13,384 nucleotides of DNA from Baffinella frigidus (GCA_026770585.1 MU647475.1:60297-73680), one strand, 5' to 3'; counted from the stretch's first letter, positions 1 through 6,284 are shown. Made by a program: numbers and translations. Notes: generated by a model not told the origin, from the sequence alone.

Positions 1-170
1 CTTCAACCCCTAACCCCTAATCCCCAACCCCCAAATCCCCTAAACCCTAACCCCTAACCCCTTACAGGTGGTATTCGACGACCAACACCGAACAGTCTGG
101 GATGGCGCCCCTCTCCACGGCTTGCGGTAAACCCCAAACCCTAAACCCTGACCCCTAAACCCTAAACCGT
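1..170. repeat. Degenerate C-strand telomere-like repeats with a spacer
   Basis: Units such as CCCTAA, CCCCTAA and CCCTAAA recur at 1-62 and 130-168. They are split by a non-telomeric spacer containing GACGACCAACACC and ending CTTGCGGTAAACCC. The same spacer end recurs just before the perfect array at 498, so this is one copy of a larger duplicated block. The units are mixed in length, which suggests decayed interstitial repeats. Confidence 0.75.
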
Positions 171-497
171 ACCGACATTGGAGGCGTTGGTGTTGGACGA
201 CCAACACCTCTCAAAGACGGCATAGGACGGCACCTCCTCCAGTACCGCCGCCGGGCCGCTTTCTTTGAGCTGTCTTTAAGAGTTCGAGACATCCGAGTTC
301 CATTCATTCGAGCCGTTCCGATCCGTGATGGCATGGGACGGCACCTTCTCCGGTACGCCGCTCTGTCCACTCCTCAACCTGGTCTCGTCCTGGTGGTGGA
401 CGACCAACACGGCACCTCCTCCGGTACCGCCGCCGGACCGCTGTCTTTGAGCTGTCTGTGAGAGTTCCAGGATGGCGCCCCTCTTCACGGCTTGCGG
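171..497. repeat. Degenerate duplicated spacer blocks, no gene
   Basis: No convincing gene. The stretch holds diverged copies of short modules: GACATTGGAGGCGTTGG, GACGACCAACAC, GGACGGCACCTCCTCC, TGTCTTTGAGCTGTCT and ATTCGAGCCGTTCC. Each module appears two or more times here and again at 583-980. Open frames on the minus strand are the translated repeat modules, rich in Arg and Pro, with no recognisable domain. Confidence 0.55.
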
Positions 498-582
498 TAA
501 ACCCTAAACCCTAAACCCTAAACCCTAAACCCTAAACCCTAAACCCTAAACCCTAAACCCTAAACCCTAAACCCTAAACCCT
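498..582. repeat. Perfect TAAACCC telomere-type array (about 12 units)
   Basis: Uninterrupted TAAACCC heptamers over about 85 bp, i.e. the C-strand of the TTTAGGG telomere repeat known from plants and many algal groups. It is internal, flanked on both sides by the same degenerate spacer family, so it is interstitial here. Its perfection contrasts with the degenerate tracts nearby and suggests recent addition or homogenisation. Confidence 0.9.
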
Positions 583-612
583 ACGGACATTGGAGGTGTT
601 GGTGTTGGACCT

Positions 613-742
613 GCTGTCTTTGAGAGTTTGAGCCATTCGAGTTCCATTGATTCGAGCCGTTCCGATTTGGAGGCTATGCGCCACTGCTGGCGAGCCAACA
701 AACCACACGATGAAAAGCCAGAGCCGGAAATACGGCTCTGGC
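613..742. repeat. 130-bp direct repeat, copy 1
   Basis: Compared base by base, this block is identical to 848-977, 235 bp downstream. It runs from GCTGTCTTTGAGAG to CGGCTCTGGC and contains the palindromic stem GCCAGAGCCG-GAAATA-CGGCTCTGGC. The intervening 105 bp is a further diverged spacer module. Full identity implies a recent duplication. Frames across it carry no recognised domain. Confidence 0.9.
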
Positions 743-847
743 CGCCGGACCGCTGTCTTTGGGAGTTACAGACATCCGAGTTCCATTCATTGTTGGTCGT
801 CCAACACCGGCATGGGACGGCGCTTCCGGTACCGCCGCTGTCTTAGA

Positions 848-977
848 GCTGTCTTTGAGAGTTTGAGCCATTCGAGTTCCATTGATTCGAGCCGTTCCGA
901 TTTGGAGGCTATGCGCCACTGCTGGCGAGCCAACAAACCACACGATGAAAAGCCAGAGCCGGAAATACGGCTCTGGC
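848..977. repeat. 130-bp direct repeat, copy 2
   Basis: Identical second copy of the 613-742 block. It differs only in its right flank: after CGGCTCTGGC it continues TTTTC, which extends the internal hairpin stem from 10 to 15 bp. Confidence 0.9.
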
Positions 978-982
978 TTTTC
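947..982. other. Perfect 15-bp stem hairpin
   Basis: GAAAAGCCAGAGCCG (947-961) is exactly reverse complementary to CGGCTCTGGCTTTTC (968-982), with a 6-base GAAATA loop. The first repeat copy (around 722-742) forms only the inner 10 bp. No adjacent gene makes it a terminator, so I call it only a structure. Confidence 0.85.
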
Positions 983-1120
983 CATGTTAAAAGTTTGTTT
1001 CCTTCAGGATGCAGGGGGGAGTTTCAAACCCCTTGCAAATTGTGTCCCGTCCTTGCTCGGCAACGGTTGCGTTTGGAGCTGTTTAGAATTGGAGCCGTTC
1101 GCAGTTGGAACCGTTGACCG

Positions 1121-1270
1121 CGTAAACACTAACCCCACACTAACCCCACTAAGCACCAACACTGCACATAAACACTAACCCCACACCAACCCCACTACCA
1201 AACACCAACACTTCACATAAACACTCACCCCACACTAGCCCCACTACCAAGCACCAACACTACACATAAA
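1121..1270. repeat. 49-bp minisatellite, about three units
   Basis: CACATAAACACT recurs at 1165, 1214 and 1263, an exact 49-bp period. Units are C-rich and built from CACTAACCCC-like pieces, such as AACACTAACCCCACACC. The pattern resembles telomere-like DNA evolved into a longer unit (49 is seven heptamers). A related piece recurs near 2206. Confidence 0.75.
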
Positions 1271-1291
1271 CACTAGCCCTGAACCCCGCAC

Positions 1292-1480
1292 CAAGTTTCT
1301 CGAAGCGTGGCGCGCGATGGCGAATTTACTGTATCGTCCGGACGTTCGCCATTTACTCTACCGCCCGGACGTTCGCCATTTGCTCTACCGCCCGGACGTT
1401 CGCCATCGCACTGTATCGTCCGGACGAGCTTGTCAGCCAGAACATCCGTAGTTGGAGCCATTTCGAGTTGGAGCCATGTG
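1292..1480 (+). pseudogene. Exon-like fragment 1, dioxygenase-like, with internal 27-bp repeats
   Basis: After a C-rich tract ending CACCAAG, the DNA reads FLEAWRAMANLLY in frame, the start of the same exon-like piece seen at 1662 and 2243. It is then disrupted by about three copies of a 27-bp unit (CCGGACGTTCGCCATT plus TACTCTACCGC) between 1338 and 1410. The DELVSQNI-like continuation follows. Units contain TTCGCCAT, the reverse complement of ATGGCGAA in the exon itself, so the insertion looks like fold-back slippage. This is a decayed fragment, not a gene. Confidence 0.45.
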
Positions 1481-1499
1481 TATGGGGGGCCACGACGTG

Positions 1500-1660
1500 C
1501 AGCCTTTTCGAGTTTGAGTGATTAGAACCATTTGAGTTGAAGCCGTTTGCATTTGGAGCCGTTGAGAATAATGAAGTCTGGGAGCCTAACACCCTACCCC
1601 CAACCCCCAACCCCCAACCCCCACACCCCGAACCCCACACCCCACACCCCACACCCCACA
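1500..1660. repeat. Short GTTTGGAGCCGTT-type repeats and CCCCACACC tract
   Basis: Degenerate repeats around TTGGAGCCGTTTG and GAGTTGGAGCCATTTC lead into a C-rich run of CCCCAAC and CCCCACAC units ending CACACCAG at 1664. The same order (TTGGAGCC repeats, C-rich run, exon-like fragment) recurs downstream, defining a composite repeat. No gene is seen. Confidence 0.6.
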
Positions 1661-1661
1661 C

Positions 1662-1740
1662 CAGGTTTCTGGAAGCGTGGCGCGCCATGGCGAATTTACT
1701 CTACCGTCTGGACGAGCTTGTCAGCCAGAACATCCGTAGT
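1662..1740 (+). pseudogene. Exon-like fragment 2, dioxygenase-like
   Basis: AG followed by GTTTCTGGAAGCGTGG reads FLEAWRAMANLLYRLDELVS, then QN, before joining unrelated TTGGAGCC repeats. It matches the first half of the longest copy (2243-2351). The upstream sequence is a telomere-like C-rich run. It is a partial fragment with no start codon and no intact downstream exon. Confidence 0.5.
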
Positions 1741-1902
1741 TGGAGCCATTTCGAGTTGGAGCCATTCATACGCGGCCGCGACTTGCAGCTTTTCGAGTTT
1801 GATTGATTGGAACCATTTACAATTGGAGCCGTTTAGAACAGTGGATCCTTGTGGCGCCGTTGGGAATAGCGGAGCCTAATCCGCTAACCCCAAACCCCAA
1901 CC

Positions 1903-1950
1903 CATGTTTCTGGAAGCATGGCGCGCGATGGCGAATTTACTATTCCGCAA
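1903..1950 (+). pseudogene. Exon-like fragment 3, short
   Basis: CATGTTTCTGGAAGCATGGCG reads FLEAWRAMANLLF in frame after an AACCCCAAACCCC run, then diverges. The AG before the fragment is lost (CCCATG). It is the third copy of the repeated exon-like module; copies start near 1292, 1664, 1903, 2090 and 2243, so spacing shrinks along the array. Confidence 0.45.
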
Positions 1951-2088
1951 AGGCCTTTGGGAGTTTGATTAGAGCCAGTGGACTCGAATGATTAGTGCCG
2001 GTGTTGGAGTTGGAGCCGTTTGCGATTGGACCGTTTGGGTGTTGGAGCCTTGGAGCCTAACTCCCAAACCCCACACCCTAACCCACTA

Positions 2089-2128
2089 GGTTTCTGGAGG
2101 CGTGGTGTGCGATGGCGAATTTGATATG
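2089..2128 (+). pseudogene. Exon-like fragment 4, short
   Basis: CACTAG then GTTTCTGGAGGCGTGG reads FLEAWCAMANLI after a CCCTAACCC run, then decays into CCAAACACCAAA repeats. It carries more substitutions than the other copies. Confidence 0.4.
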
Positions 2129-2240
2129 CCCCAAATCCTGAACTCCAAACCCCAAACCTCAAACACCAAACACCAAATACCAAACACCAAACCCTATACG
2201 ATTCACACTACACATAAACACTAACCCCAAAACCCATACC
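2129..2240. repeat. CCAAACACCAAA-type heptamer-like tract
   Basis: Repeats of CCCAAAC, CACCAAA and CACTAAC, C-rich on the plus strand, end CCATACCAG directly before the longest exon-like fragment. It is the telomere-like partner of that fragment. No gene is seen. Confidence 0.6.
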
Positions 2241-2242
2241 AG

Positions 2243-2351
2243 GTTTCTGGAAGCGTGGCGCGCGATGGCGAATTTACTCTACCGCCCGGACGTGCTTGTC
2301 AGCCAGAAACTTCAGCAGGGGGACATGCTCTTCCTCGACACACGCCGGGTG
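2243..2351 (+). pseudogene. Exon-like fragment 5 (longest): BBOX/TMLH-type 2-oxoglutarate dioxygenase piece
   Basis: The 36 codons from TTT at 2244 read FLEAWRAMANLLYRPDVLV, then SQKLQQGDMLFLDTRR and V. In gamma-butyrobetaine and trimethyllysine hydroxylases (non-haem iron, 2-oxoglutarate-dependent; carnitine synthesis) the segment before the distal metal-binding histidine has the form: aromatic-rich helix, then K-L-x-P-G-D-x-L-x-F-D-N-R-R-V-L-H-G-R. The match is GDMLFLDTRRV. The histidine itself would lie just beyond the fragment. It is bounded by CCAG on the left and CGG-GTGACG on the right, like one exon between AG and GT. No start, no other exons and no metal ligand are present, so it is not functional here. 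Family assignment is from motif memory, not a search. Confidence 0.5.
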
Positions 2352-3250
2352 ACGCCCCCATCCCTCCCCCGTCTTTTCCAGATCATTCGAGAACATTCTA
2401 GATTGTTCCTGGACACACGTAGGGTGACGGTCCTCGTTTTCATAGCATCCGTAGCGTCCGGGCGTGCTCGTCTGCCAGAAACGTCAGCAGGGGGACATGC
2501 TCTTCTTGGACACACGCCAGGCGACCAAACCGCGCCTTTTCGATTGTACCAGAATGTTCGAGGTTGTTTGGGCTTCCTAGACACACGTATGGCGAGGAGA
2601 ACGCTTCTTAGACACACGTAGGGTGACGCCACCCTCCTTCCTAGACACACTAGCGTCCGGACGTGCTTATCAGCCAAAAACTTCAGCAGGGGGACATGCT
2701 CTTCCTCGACACACGACTGGTGACGCCCCCATCCCTCCTCCGTCTTTTCCAGATCATTCGAGAACATTCTAGATTGTTCCTGGACACAGGTAGGGCGACG
2801 GTCCTCGTTTTCATAGCAACAGTAGCGTCCGGGCGTGCTTGTCTGCCAGAAACTTCAGCAGGGCGACATGCTCTTCTTGGACACACGCCGGGTGACTAAA
2901 CCGCACCTTTTTTATTGTTCCAGAATGTTCGAGGTTGTTTGGGCTTCCTAGACACACGTATGGCGAGGAGAACGCTTCTTAGACACACGTAGGGTGACTC
3001 CACCCTCCTTCCTAGACACACTGGCGTCCGGACGTGCTTGTCAGCCAGAAACTTCAGTAGGAGGACATGCTCTTCCTCGACACACGCCGGGTGATGAGAC
3101 CGCTTCCTAGACACACTTACCTCCTCCTAGACACACGTAGGGTCAGCAAACCGCGCCTTTTTACTGATTCAAGATTCTTCCAGAACATTCGAGATTGTTC
3201 TGGCACACGTCGGGTGACCCCCCCCCCCTTCCTAGACACACGTAGGGTGA
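2286..3250. repeat. 371-bp satellite, two full units and a decayed third
   Basis: CCGGACGTGCTT starts at 2286, 2657 and 3028, an exact 371-bp period. Units 1 and 2 differ at about 20 positions by eye; unit 3 follows only to about 3100 before rearranging. Within each unit the piece CTAGACACACGTAGGGTGAC recurs several times. This is the last codons of exon-like fragment 5 (L-D-T-R-R) plus its GTGAC, so the satellite seems to have grown from that exon end. Plus- and minus-strand open frames spanning units are repeat translations. Confidence 0.85.
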
Positions 3251-3420
3251 CGAAACCGCCGTGTACGGAGGAGGGAGTGGCGTTGATGGTGGCGAGAGGT
3301 TTGAAAACATGGCGTTACAAAACATGCCTACCGTTACAAAACATGTCTGCCCCCCCCGTTCCATAAACGGCGCTCCTCCACACACACATAAACGGTGCTG
3401 TGCACGCACGTAGGTTCCCT
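3251..3420. other. Spacer with short duplications, no gene
   Basis: Only small duplications are visible: CGTTACAAAACATG twice (3313-3345) and ATAAACGG followed by C/T and GCT twice (3364-3402). No domain-bearing frame. Confidence 0.5.
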
Positions 3421-3530
3421 AAACCCTGGACCCTGAACACTCAACCTCAAACCCTGAACCCTAAATCCCAAGCCTTAAACCCTAAATCCTAAACTCTAAA
3501 CCAACCCTAAACCTTAAACCCTAAACGCAG
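3421..3530. repeat. Degenerate C-strand telomere-like tract
   Basis: Mixed CCCTAAA, CCCTGAA and CCTTAAA units, with frequent substitutions. It ends AAACGCAGGTTCTGTGG, which again places CAG-GTTCTG at the right edge of a telomere-like tract, as in the 4900-6290 fragments. Confidence 0.75.
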
Positions 3531-3535
3531 GTTCT

Positions 3536-3590
3536 GTGGGGAAAGCCGCCGGGAGGGGGCGAGGCAGGAGGGGAGGTACCGCCCCTCCGA
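3536..3590. repeat. GC-rich direct repeat, copy 1
   Basis: AAGCCGCCGGGAGGG and GCGAGGC followed by a G-rich run and GTA-CG-CCCC recur at 3957-4010. The copies flank about 420 bp holding a small inverted-repeat element and variant heptamers. Confidence 0.7.
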
Positions 3591-3742
3591 TTTCATCTCG
3601 AAAGACAACGGAACCAGTTCCCCAATTGGCGGTTTCATTTAATTAGAAGGCCCGATTAAACTTACTATGCCTTAACTATTTTCTCCTATTCAACCTCCTA
3701 TTAAAAGGAACTGATTCAGTTATCTTCCGAGATGAAATTGGG
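3578..3742. mobile_element. Small inverted-repeat element (MITE-like), about 165 bp
   Basis: GATTTCATCTCGAAAGACAA with GGAACCAGTTCC (about 3579-3611) is reverse complementary, with six or so mismatches, to GGAACTGATTCAG..CGAGATGAAATT (about 3708-3740). The interior is AT-rich (TTTAATTAGAAG, CTATTAAAAGG), unlike the surroundings. No coding capacity. Boundaries and target duplication are not clear. Confidence 0.55.
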
Positions 3743-3799
3743 GCAGCTCTAGGAGCGTAGGAAAACCGTAGCGGCCCTGCGTGTCCTCCAACTGGCATG

Positions 3800-3885
3800 A
3801 TAATGAGGGTATCGGCATCTCCCCGCCTGCCGGGGTTAACAAGATAATGCGGGTCATCTGCCCACCTGCCGTAGGGTTTCGGGTT
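3800..3885. repeat. Tandem pair, about 42-45 bp
   Basis: GATAATGAGGGTATCGGCAT..CCGCCTGCCGGGGTT and GATAATGCGGGTCAT..CCCACCTGCCGTAGGGTT are adjacent diverged copies. The second merges into GGGTTTCGGGTTTAGTG repeats. Confidence 0.6.
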
Positions 3886-3950
3886 TAGTGTTTAGTGTTT
3901 AGTGTTTGGTTATTGGGGTTCAGGGTTCAGGGTTTGGGGTTTGGCGATTA
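3886..3950. repeat. G-strand variant heptamers, left arm of an inverted pair
   Basis: TTTCGGG, then TTTAGTG three times, then GGTTCAGGG units. Read in reverse complement, the order of variants matches the array at 4010-4200 (see findings). Confidence 0.8.
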
Positions 3951-3956
3951 GTGATC

Positions 3957-4010
3957 GTGGGGTAAGCCGCCGGGAGGGTGCGAGGCTGGGGGGGGGGTAA
4001 CGACCCCTAA
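3957..4010. repeat. GC-rich direct repeat, copy 2
   Basis: Second copy of the 3536 block (AAGCCGCCGGGAGGGTGCGAG), now sitting at the centre of an inverted pair of telomere-like arrays. Confidence 0.7.
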
Positions 4011-4230
4011 ACCCCAAACCCTGAACCCTAAACCCTGAACCCTGAACCCCAGTTCCCAAATCCCAAACACTAAACACTAAACACTAAACACTAAACACTA
4101 AACACTAAACACTAAACACTAAACACTAAACACTAAACACTAAACACTAAACACTAAACCCGAAACCCGAAACCCGAAACCCGAAACCCGAAACCCAAAA
4201 CCCGAAACCCTGAACCCTAACCCCTAAACA
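4010..4230. repeat. C-strand variant array with 13 CACTAAA and several CCCGAAA units
   Basis: CCCTGAA/CCCTAAA units, then 13 perfect CACTAAA heptamers (4068-4158), then about five CCCGAAA units and mixed CCCTAA. It mirrors 3886-3950 with the CACTAAA block expanded from about three to 13. All units keep the 7-bp length of the TTTAGGG class. Confidence 0.9.
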
Positions 4231-4238
4231 CTAAGAAT

Positions 4239-4285
4239 GTTCTGTTCGAGGGGAGGGTCCTGGACAGGGATGTGGTCCCCTCAGC
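4239..4285 (+). pseudogene. Decayed T1/BTB-like exon fragment
   Basis: GTTCTGTTCGAGGGGAGGGT continues TCCTGGACAGGGATG and reads VLFEGRVLDRDVV. It is a diverged copy of the VLLEGSFLDRDA module repeated at 4979-6284. It follows a CCCTAAACACTAAG tract. Only about 15 codons remain. Confidence 0.4.
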
Positions 4286-4297
4286 TGAATCGATCAT

Positions 4298-4328
4298 TTT
4301 TTTAATTAATTAATTAATTAATTAATGG
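4298..4328. repeat. TTAA microsatellite
   Basis: TTAATTAATTAA tandem repeats follow a T run, in an otherwise GC-rich setting. Confidence 0.85.
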
Positions 4329-4359
4329 ATTAATCTTTTTGTGTGGTACAAATGTGCGG

Positions 4360-4463
4360 TATCCCTTAAGTGGCGGACGGGCGAATATTCGCCTTAACTC
4401 GCCCTAGGCAGGTCCTAGGGCCCTGCCGTAGGGCGTATGAGCCTACTCGCCACTTAAGGGATA
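4360..4463. mobile_element. MITE family B, copy 1
   Basis: Perfect 15-bp terminal repeats TATCCCTTAAGTGGC and GCCACTTAAGGGATA enclose a 104-bp element with internal palindromes (GGGCGAATATTCGCC, CCTAGG, GGGCCC). The ends read TA-TCCC...GGGA-TA, compatible with a TA target duplication as in Tc1/mariner-derived MITEs. Other copies are at 7055, 11898, 12236 and 12468, with a truncated one at 6661. Confidence 0.8.
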
Positions 4464-4493
4464 ATCCTCTTGTGCGGTGAAACTTTGCACCTG

Positions 4494-4897
4494 TGTAGGG
4501 TGTAGGGTGTAGGGTGTAGGGTGAAGGGTGCAGGGTGTGGAGTGTAGGGTGTAGGGTGTGGGGTATAGGGAATAGGGTGTAGGGTGTAGGGTGTAGAGTG
4601 TAGGGTGTAGGGTGTAGGGTGTAGGGTGCAGGGTGTAGGGTGTAGGGTGTAGGGTGTAGGGTGTTGGGTTCACAATTTAGGGTGGAGGGTGGAGGGTGGA
4701 GGGTGTAAGGTGCAGGGTGTAGGGTGTAGGGTGTAGGGTGTAGGGTGAAGGGTGTAGGGTGAAGGGTGTAAGGTGAAGGGTGTAGGGTGAAAGGTGTAGG
4801 GTTTACGATTTAGGGTGTAGGGTGTAGGGTGTAGGGTGTAGGGTGTAGGGTGTAGGGTGTAGGGTGTAGGGTGTAGGGTGTAGGGTGTAGGGTGTAG
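4494..4897. repeat. GGGTGTA heptamer array, about 400 bp
   Basis: Mostly GTAGGGT (GGGTGTA) heptamers with scattered variants (GGGTGCA, GGGTGAA, GGGTGGA). Two breaks near 4666-4678 and 4800-4810 contain TTTAGGG-like pieces, and the last ~90 bp are nearly perfect. It is a one-base variant of TTTAGGG. The long minus-strand frame here, of repeated TLHPTPY peptides, is only the repeat translated. Confidence 0.9.
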
Positions 4898-4978
4898 GAA
4901 GAACCGCCGTGGTGTTATTGATTAAGATCTCACTCTCCCAGGATTAACATTCGAACCTCAACCAACTGCACGTTGCAG

Positions 4979-5074
4979 GTTACTTGGAAGGGAGTTTCCT
5001 CGACAGGGATGCACTGCTTCTCAGCGGACCGTGTGCTCTGCCGTACCCTCTACGGACAAACACCCGTCGACTGA
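4979..5074 (+). pseudogene. T1/BTB-like exon fragment, frameshifted
   Basis: After TTGCAG the DNA has lost a few bases relative to other copies, then reads EGSFLDRDALLLS. A one-base shift restores SADRV-like, R-T-L-Y-G-Q-T-P-V-D and a TGA stop. The D-R-D followed by a V-L and L-R/Y region resembles the core of the KCTD tetramerisation (T1) domain. Frameshifted, with no start or other exons. Confidence 0.4.
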
Positions 5075-5230
5075 TTTCAACAGGGGATTTCACTCAGCTG
5101 ACCGCGTGCTCTGTCATACCCTCTATGGACACACACCACAATCCTGCCCCCGCAGGTTTTGTTGGTGGGCGTTTCCAAACCCTGCACCCTACCCCCTACC
5201 CCCTAAACCCTAAACCCTAAACCCCAAGCA

Positions 5231-5300
5231 GGTTCTGTTGGAAGGGAGTTTCCTCGACAGGGACGCAGAGCTCTCAGCCGAAGGGATGACCCTGCCTAGC
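5231..5300 (+). pseudogene. T1/BTB-like exon fragment, left half
   Basis: GCAG at 5228 is followed by VLLEGSFLDRDAELSA in frame, then EGMTLPSFRQ before decay. It is preceded by CCCTAAACCCTAAACCCC. The same piece is at 6026-6090. Confidence 0.45.
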
Positions 5301-5388
5301 TTCCGCCAAACCCTCAACCCTAAATTCGATCCGTAGTAAACGCGCGTTTTCTTCTCCGAAATCCTGAACCCTCAACCCTGAAAATACA

Positions 5389-5426
5389 GGTTCTGCTGGA
5401 GGTGAGTTTCCTGGACAGGGATGCTG
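5389..5426 (+). pseudogene. T1/BTB-like exon fragment, short
   Basis: ATACAG then GGTTCTGCTGGAGG reads VLLEVSFLDRDA and breaks directly into a CACCCTACCCCCTGAACCC tract. Confidence 0.4.
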
Positions 5427-5445
5427 CACCCTACCCCCTGAACCC

Positions 5446-5478
5446 TACCAACACGGTGGAGAAGCCACCGTGTTGGTA
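5446..5478. other. Perfect 14-bp stem hairpin
   Basis: TACCAACACGGTGG (5446-5459) pairs exactly with CCACCGTGTTGGTA (5465-5478) around AGAAG. Its right arm begins a higher-order repeat copy; the equivalent site near 4908 keeps only a diverged right arm (CCGCCGTGGTGTTA). Confidence 0.85.
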
Positions 5479-5537
5479 TTAATGAAGGTGTCACTCTCAT
5501 CGGGTTGACATCCGAACCTAACCAACTGCACGTTGCA

Positions 5538-5616
5538 GGTTACTGTTGGAGGGGAGTTTCCTGGACAGAGATGCACGGCTTCTTAGCGGACCGTGTGCTC
5601 GACTATTTACGGACAC
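5538..5616 (+). pseudogene. T1/BTB-like exon fragment with VLDYLRT
   Basis: After TTGCAG, two frames together read LLEGSFLDRDA then LADRVLDYLRT. The latter closely resembles the V-L-x-Y-L-R-T segment of T1 (KCTD/voltage-gated potassium channel tetramerisation) domains, which follows F-I-D-R-D-G. This copy best supports the family guess. A one-base difference between the halves breaks the frame. Confidence 0.45.
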
Positions 5617-5636
5617 ACACCACAACCCTGATCCCG

Positions 5637-5725
5637 CAGGTTTTGTTGCCTCGACAGGGATGCACTGCTTATCAGCAGATCGTGTGCTCTGCCGTACCCT
5701 ATACGGACGAACACCCGTCGACTGA
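5637..5725 (+). pseudogene. T1/BTB-like exon fragment, fused copy
   Basis: GCAGGTTTTGTTG is joined directly to CCTCGACAGGGATGC, so two modules are fused with loss of the middle. It ends in the shared TACGGAC..CCCGTCGACTGA. Confidence 0.4.
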
Positions 5726-5800
5726 TTTCAACAGGGCAGTCACTTCAGGGTTTAGGGTTCAGGGTTTAGATTCGAACCTGAACCGCAAACTGCACGTCGC

Positions 5801-5876
5801 AGGTGCTGCTCAAGGGAAGTTTCCTGCGGATCGTGTGCTTCGCCGTACCCTTTACGGACACACCCCCGTCGACTGA
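5801..5876 (+). pseudogene. T1/BTB-like exon fragment with internal deletion
   Basis: GCAGGTGCTGCT..GGGAAGTTTCCTGCGGATCG lacks the LDRDAVLSA codons but keeps ADRVLRRTLYGHTPVD and the TGA stop, all in frame. Confidence 0.4.
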
Positions 5877-6025
5877 TTTCAACAGGGGATCTCACTCAGC
5901 TGACCGCGTGCTCTGTCATACCCTCTATGGACAAACACCACAACCCTGATTCCGCAGGTTTTGTTAGTGGGCGTCTCCAAACCCTGCACCCTACCCCCTA
6001 CCCCCTCAACTCTCACCCCCATGCA

Positions 6026-6090
6026 GGTGCTGTTGGAGGGAAGTTTCCTCGACCGGGATGCGGTGCTCTCAGCCAAAGGGATGACCCTAC
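6026..6090 (+). pseudogene. T1/BTB-like exon fragment, left half
   Basis: After ATGCAG it reads VLLEGSFLDRDAVLSA in frame, then KGMTLPSFR before a stop, preceded by a CCCTACCCCCTCAACTC tract. It is about 795 bp downstream of the 5231 copy. Confidence 0.45.
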
Positions 6091-6182
6091 CTAGCTTCCG
6101 CTAAACCCTCGACCCTGAATTCGATCCGTAATAAACGCGCGTTTTCTTCTCCGAAATCCTGAACCCTCAACCCTGAATACAG

Positions 6183-6284
6183 GTTCTGCTGGAGGGAAGT
6201 TTCCTGGACCGGGATGCAGTGCTCTCAGCGGATCGCGTGCTCCGCCGCACCCTCTACGGACAAACGGACAAAGTAGTCAAGTAG
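6183..6284 (+). pseudogene. Cleanest T1/BTB-like exon fragment (33 codons to TAG)
   Basis: Beginning right after ATACAG, an uninterrupted frame reads VLLEGSFLDRDAVLSADRV, then LRRTLYGQTDKVVK and a TAG at 6282. A TGA lies two codons upstream, so the reading only makes sense from a splice acceptor at CAG. S-F-L-D-R-D, then V-L about ten residues on, is the T1-domain core pattern, but the fragment is too short for certainty. There is no start codon and no upstream exon in the window. Confidence 0.45.

Larger units (their letters stand above)
4930..6230. repeat. Higher-order repeat with ~0.8-kb period
   Basis: Blocks 4930-5430 and 5765-6225 share the same ordered parts: a TGCACGT-GCAGGT exon-like start, the TACGGACA..GTCGACTGA end, CAGCTGACCGCGTGCTCTG, GCAGGTTTTGTT, a CCCTACCCCCTA tract, a second exon-like fragment with GGGATGACCCT, CGCGCGTTTTCTTCTCCG, and a third fragment after TACAG. 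Matching landmarks are 793-802 bp apart. A third partial block lies at 5466-5760. Confidence 0.8.

Noticed and set aside
1-582. Chromosome end
   Set aside because: Telomere-like units are interrupted by spacers and occur internally in both orientations across the window.
1320-1430. CRISPR-like regular short repeats
   Set aside because: The 27-bp units are tandem with no spacers, in a eukaryotic repeat setting.
2312-2767. 151-codon minus-strand open frame
   Set aside because: It spans two 371-bp satellite units and its peptide repeats with the satellite; no domain and no start context.
3580-3890. Small structured RNA or tRNA
   Set aside because: No tRNA arms or known snRNA motifs fit; the inverted arms are better explained as a small transposable element.
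4443-4673. Minus-strand frame of repeated TLHPTPY peptides
   Set aside because: Pure translation of the GGGTGTA array.
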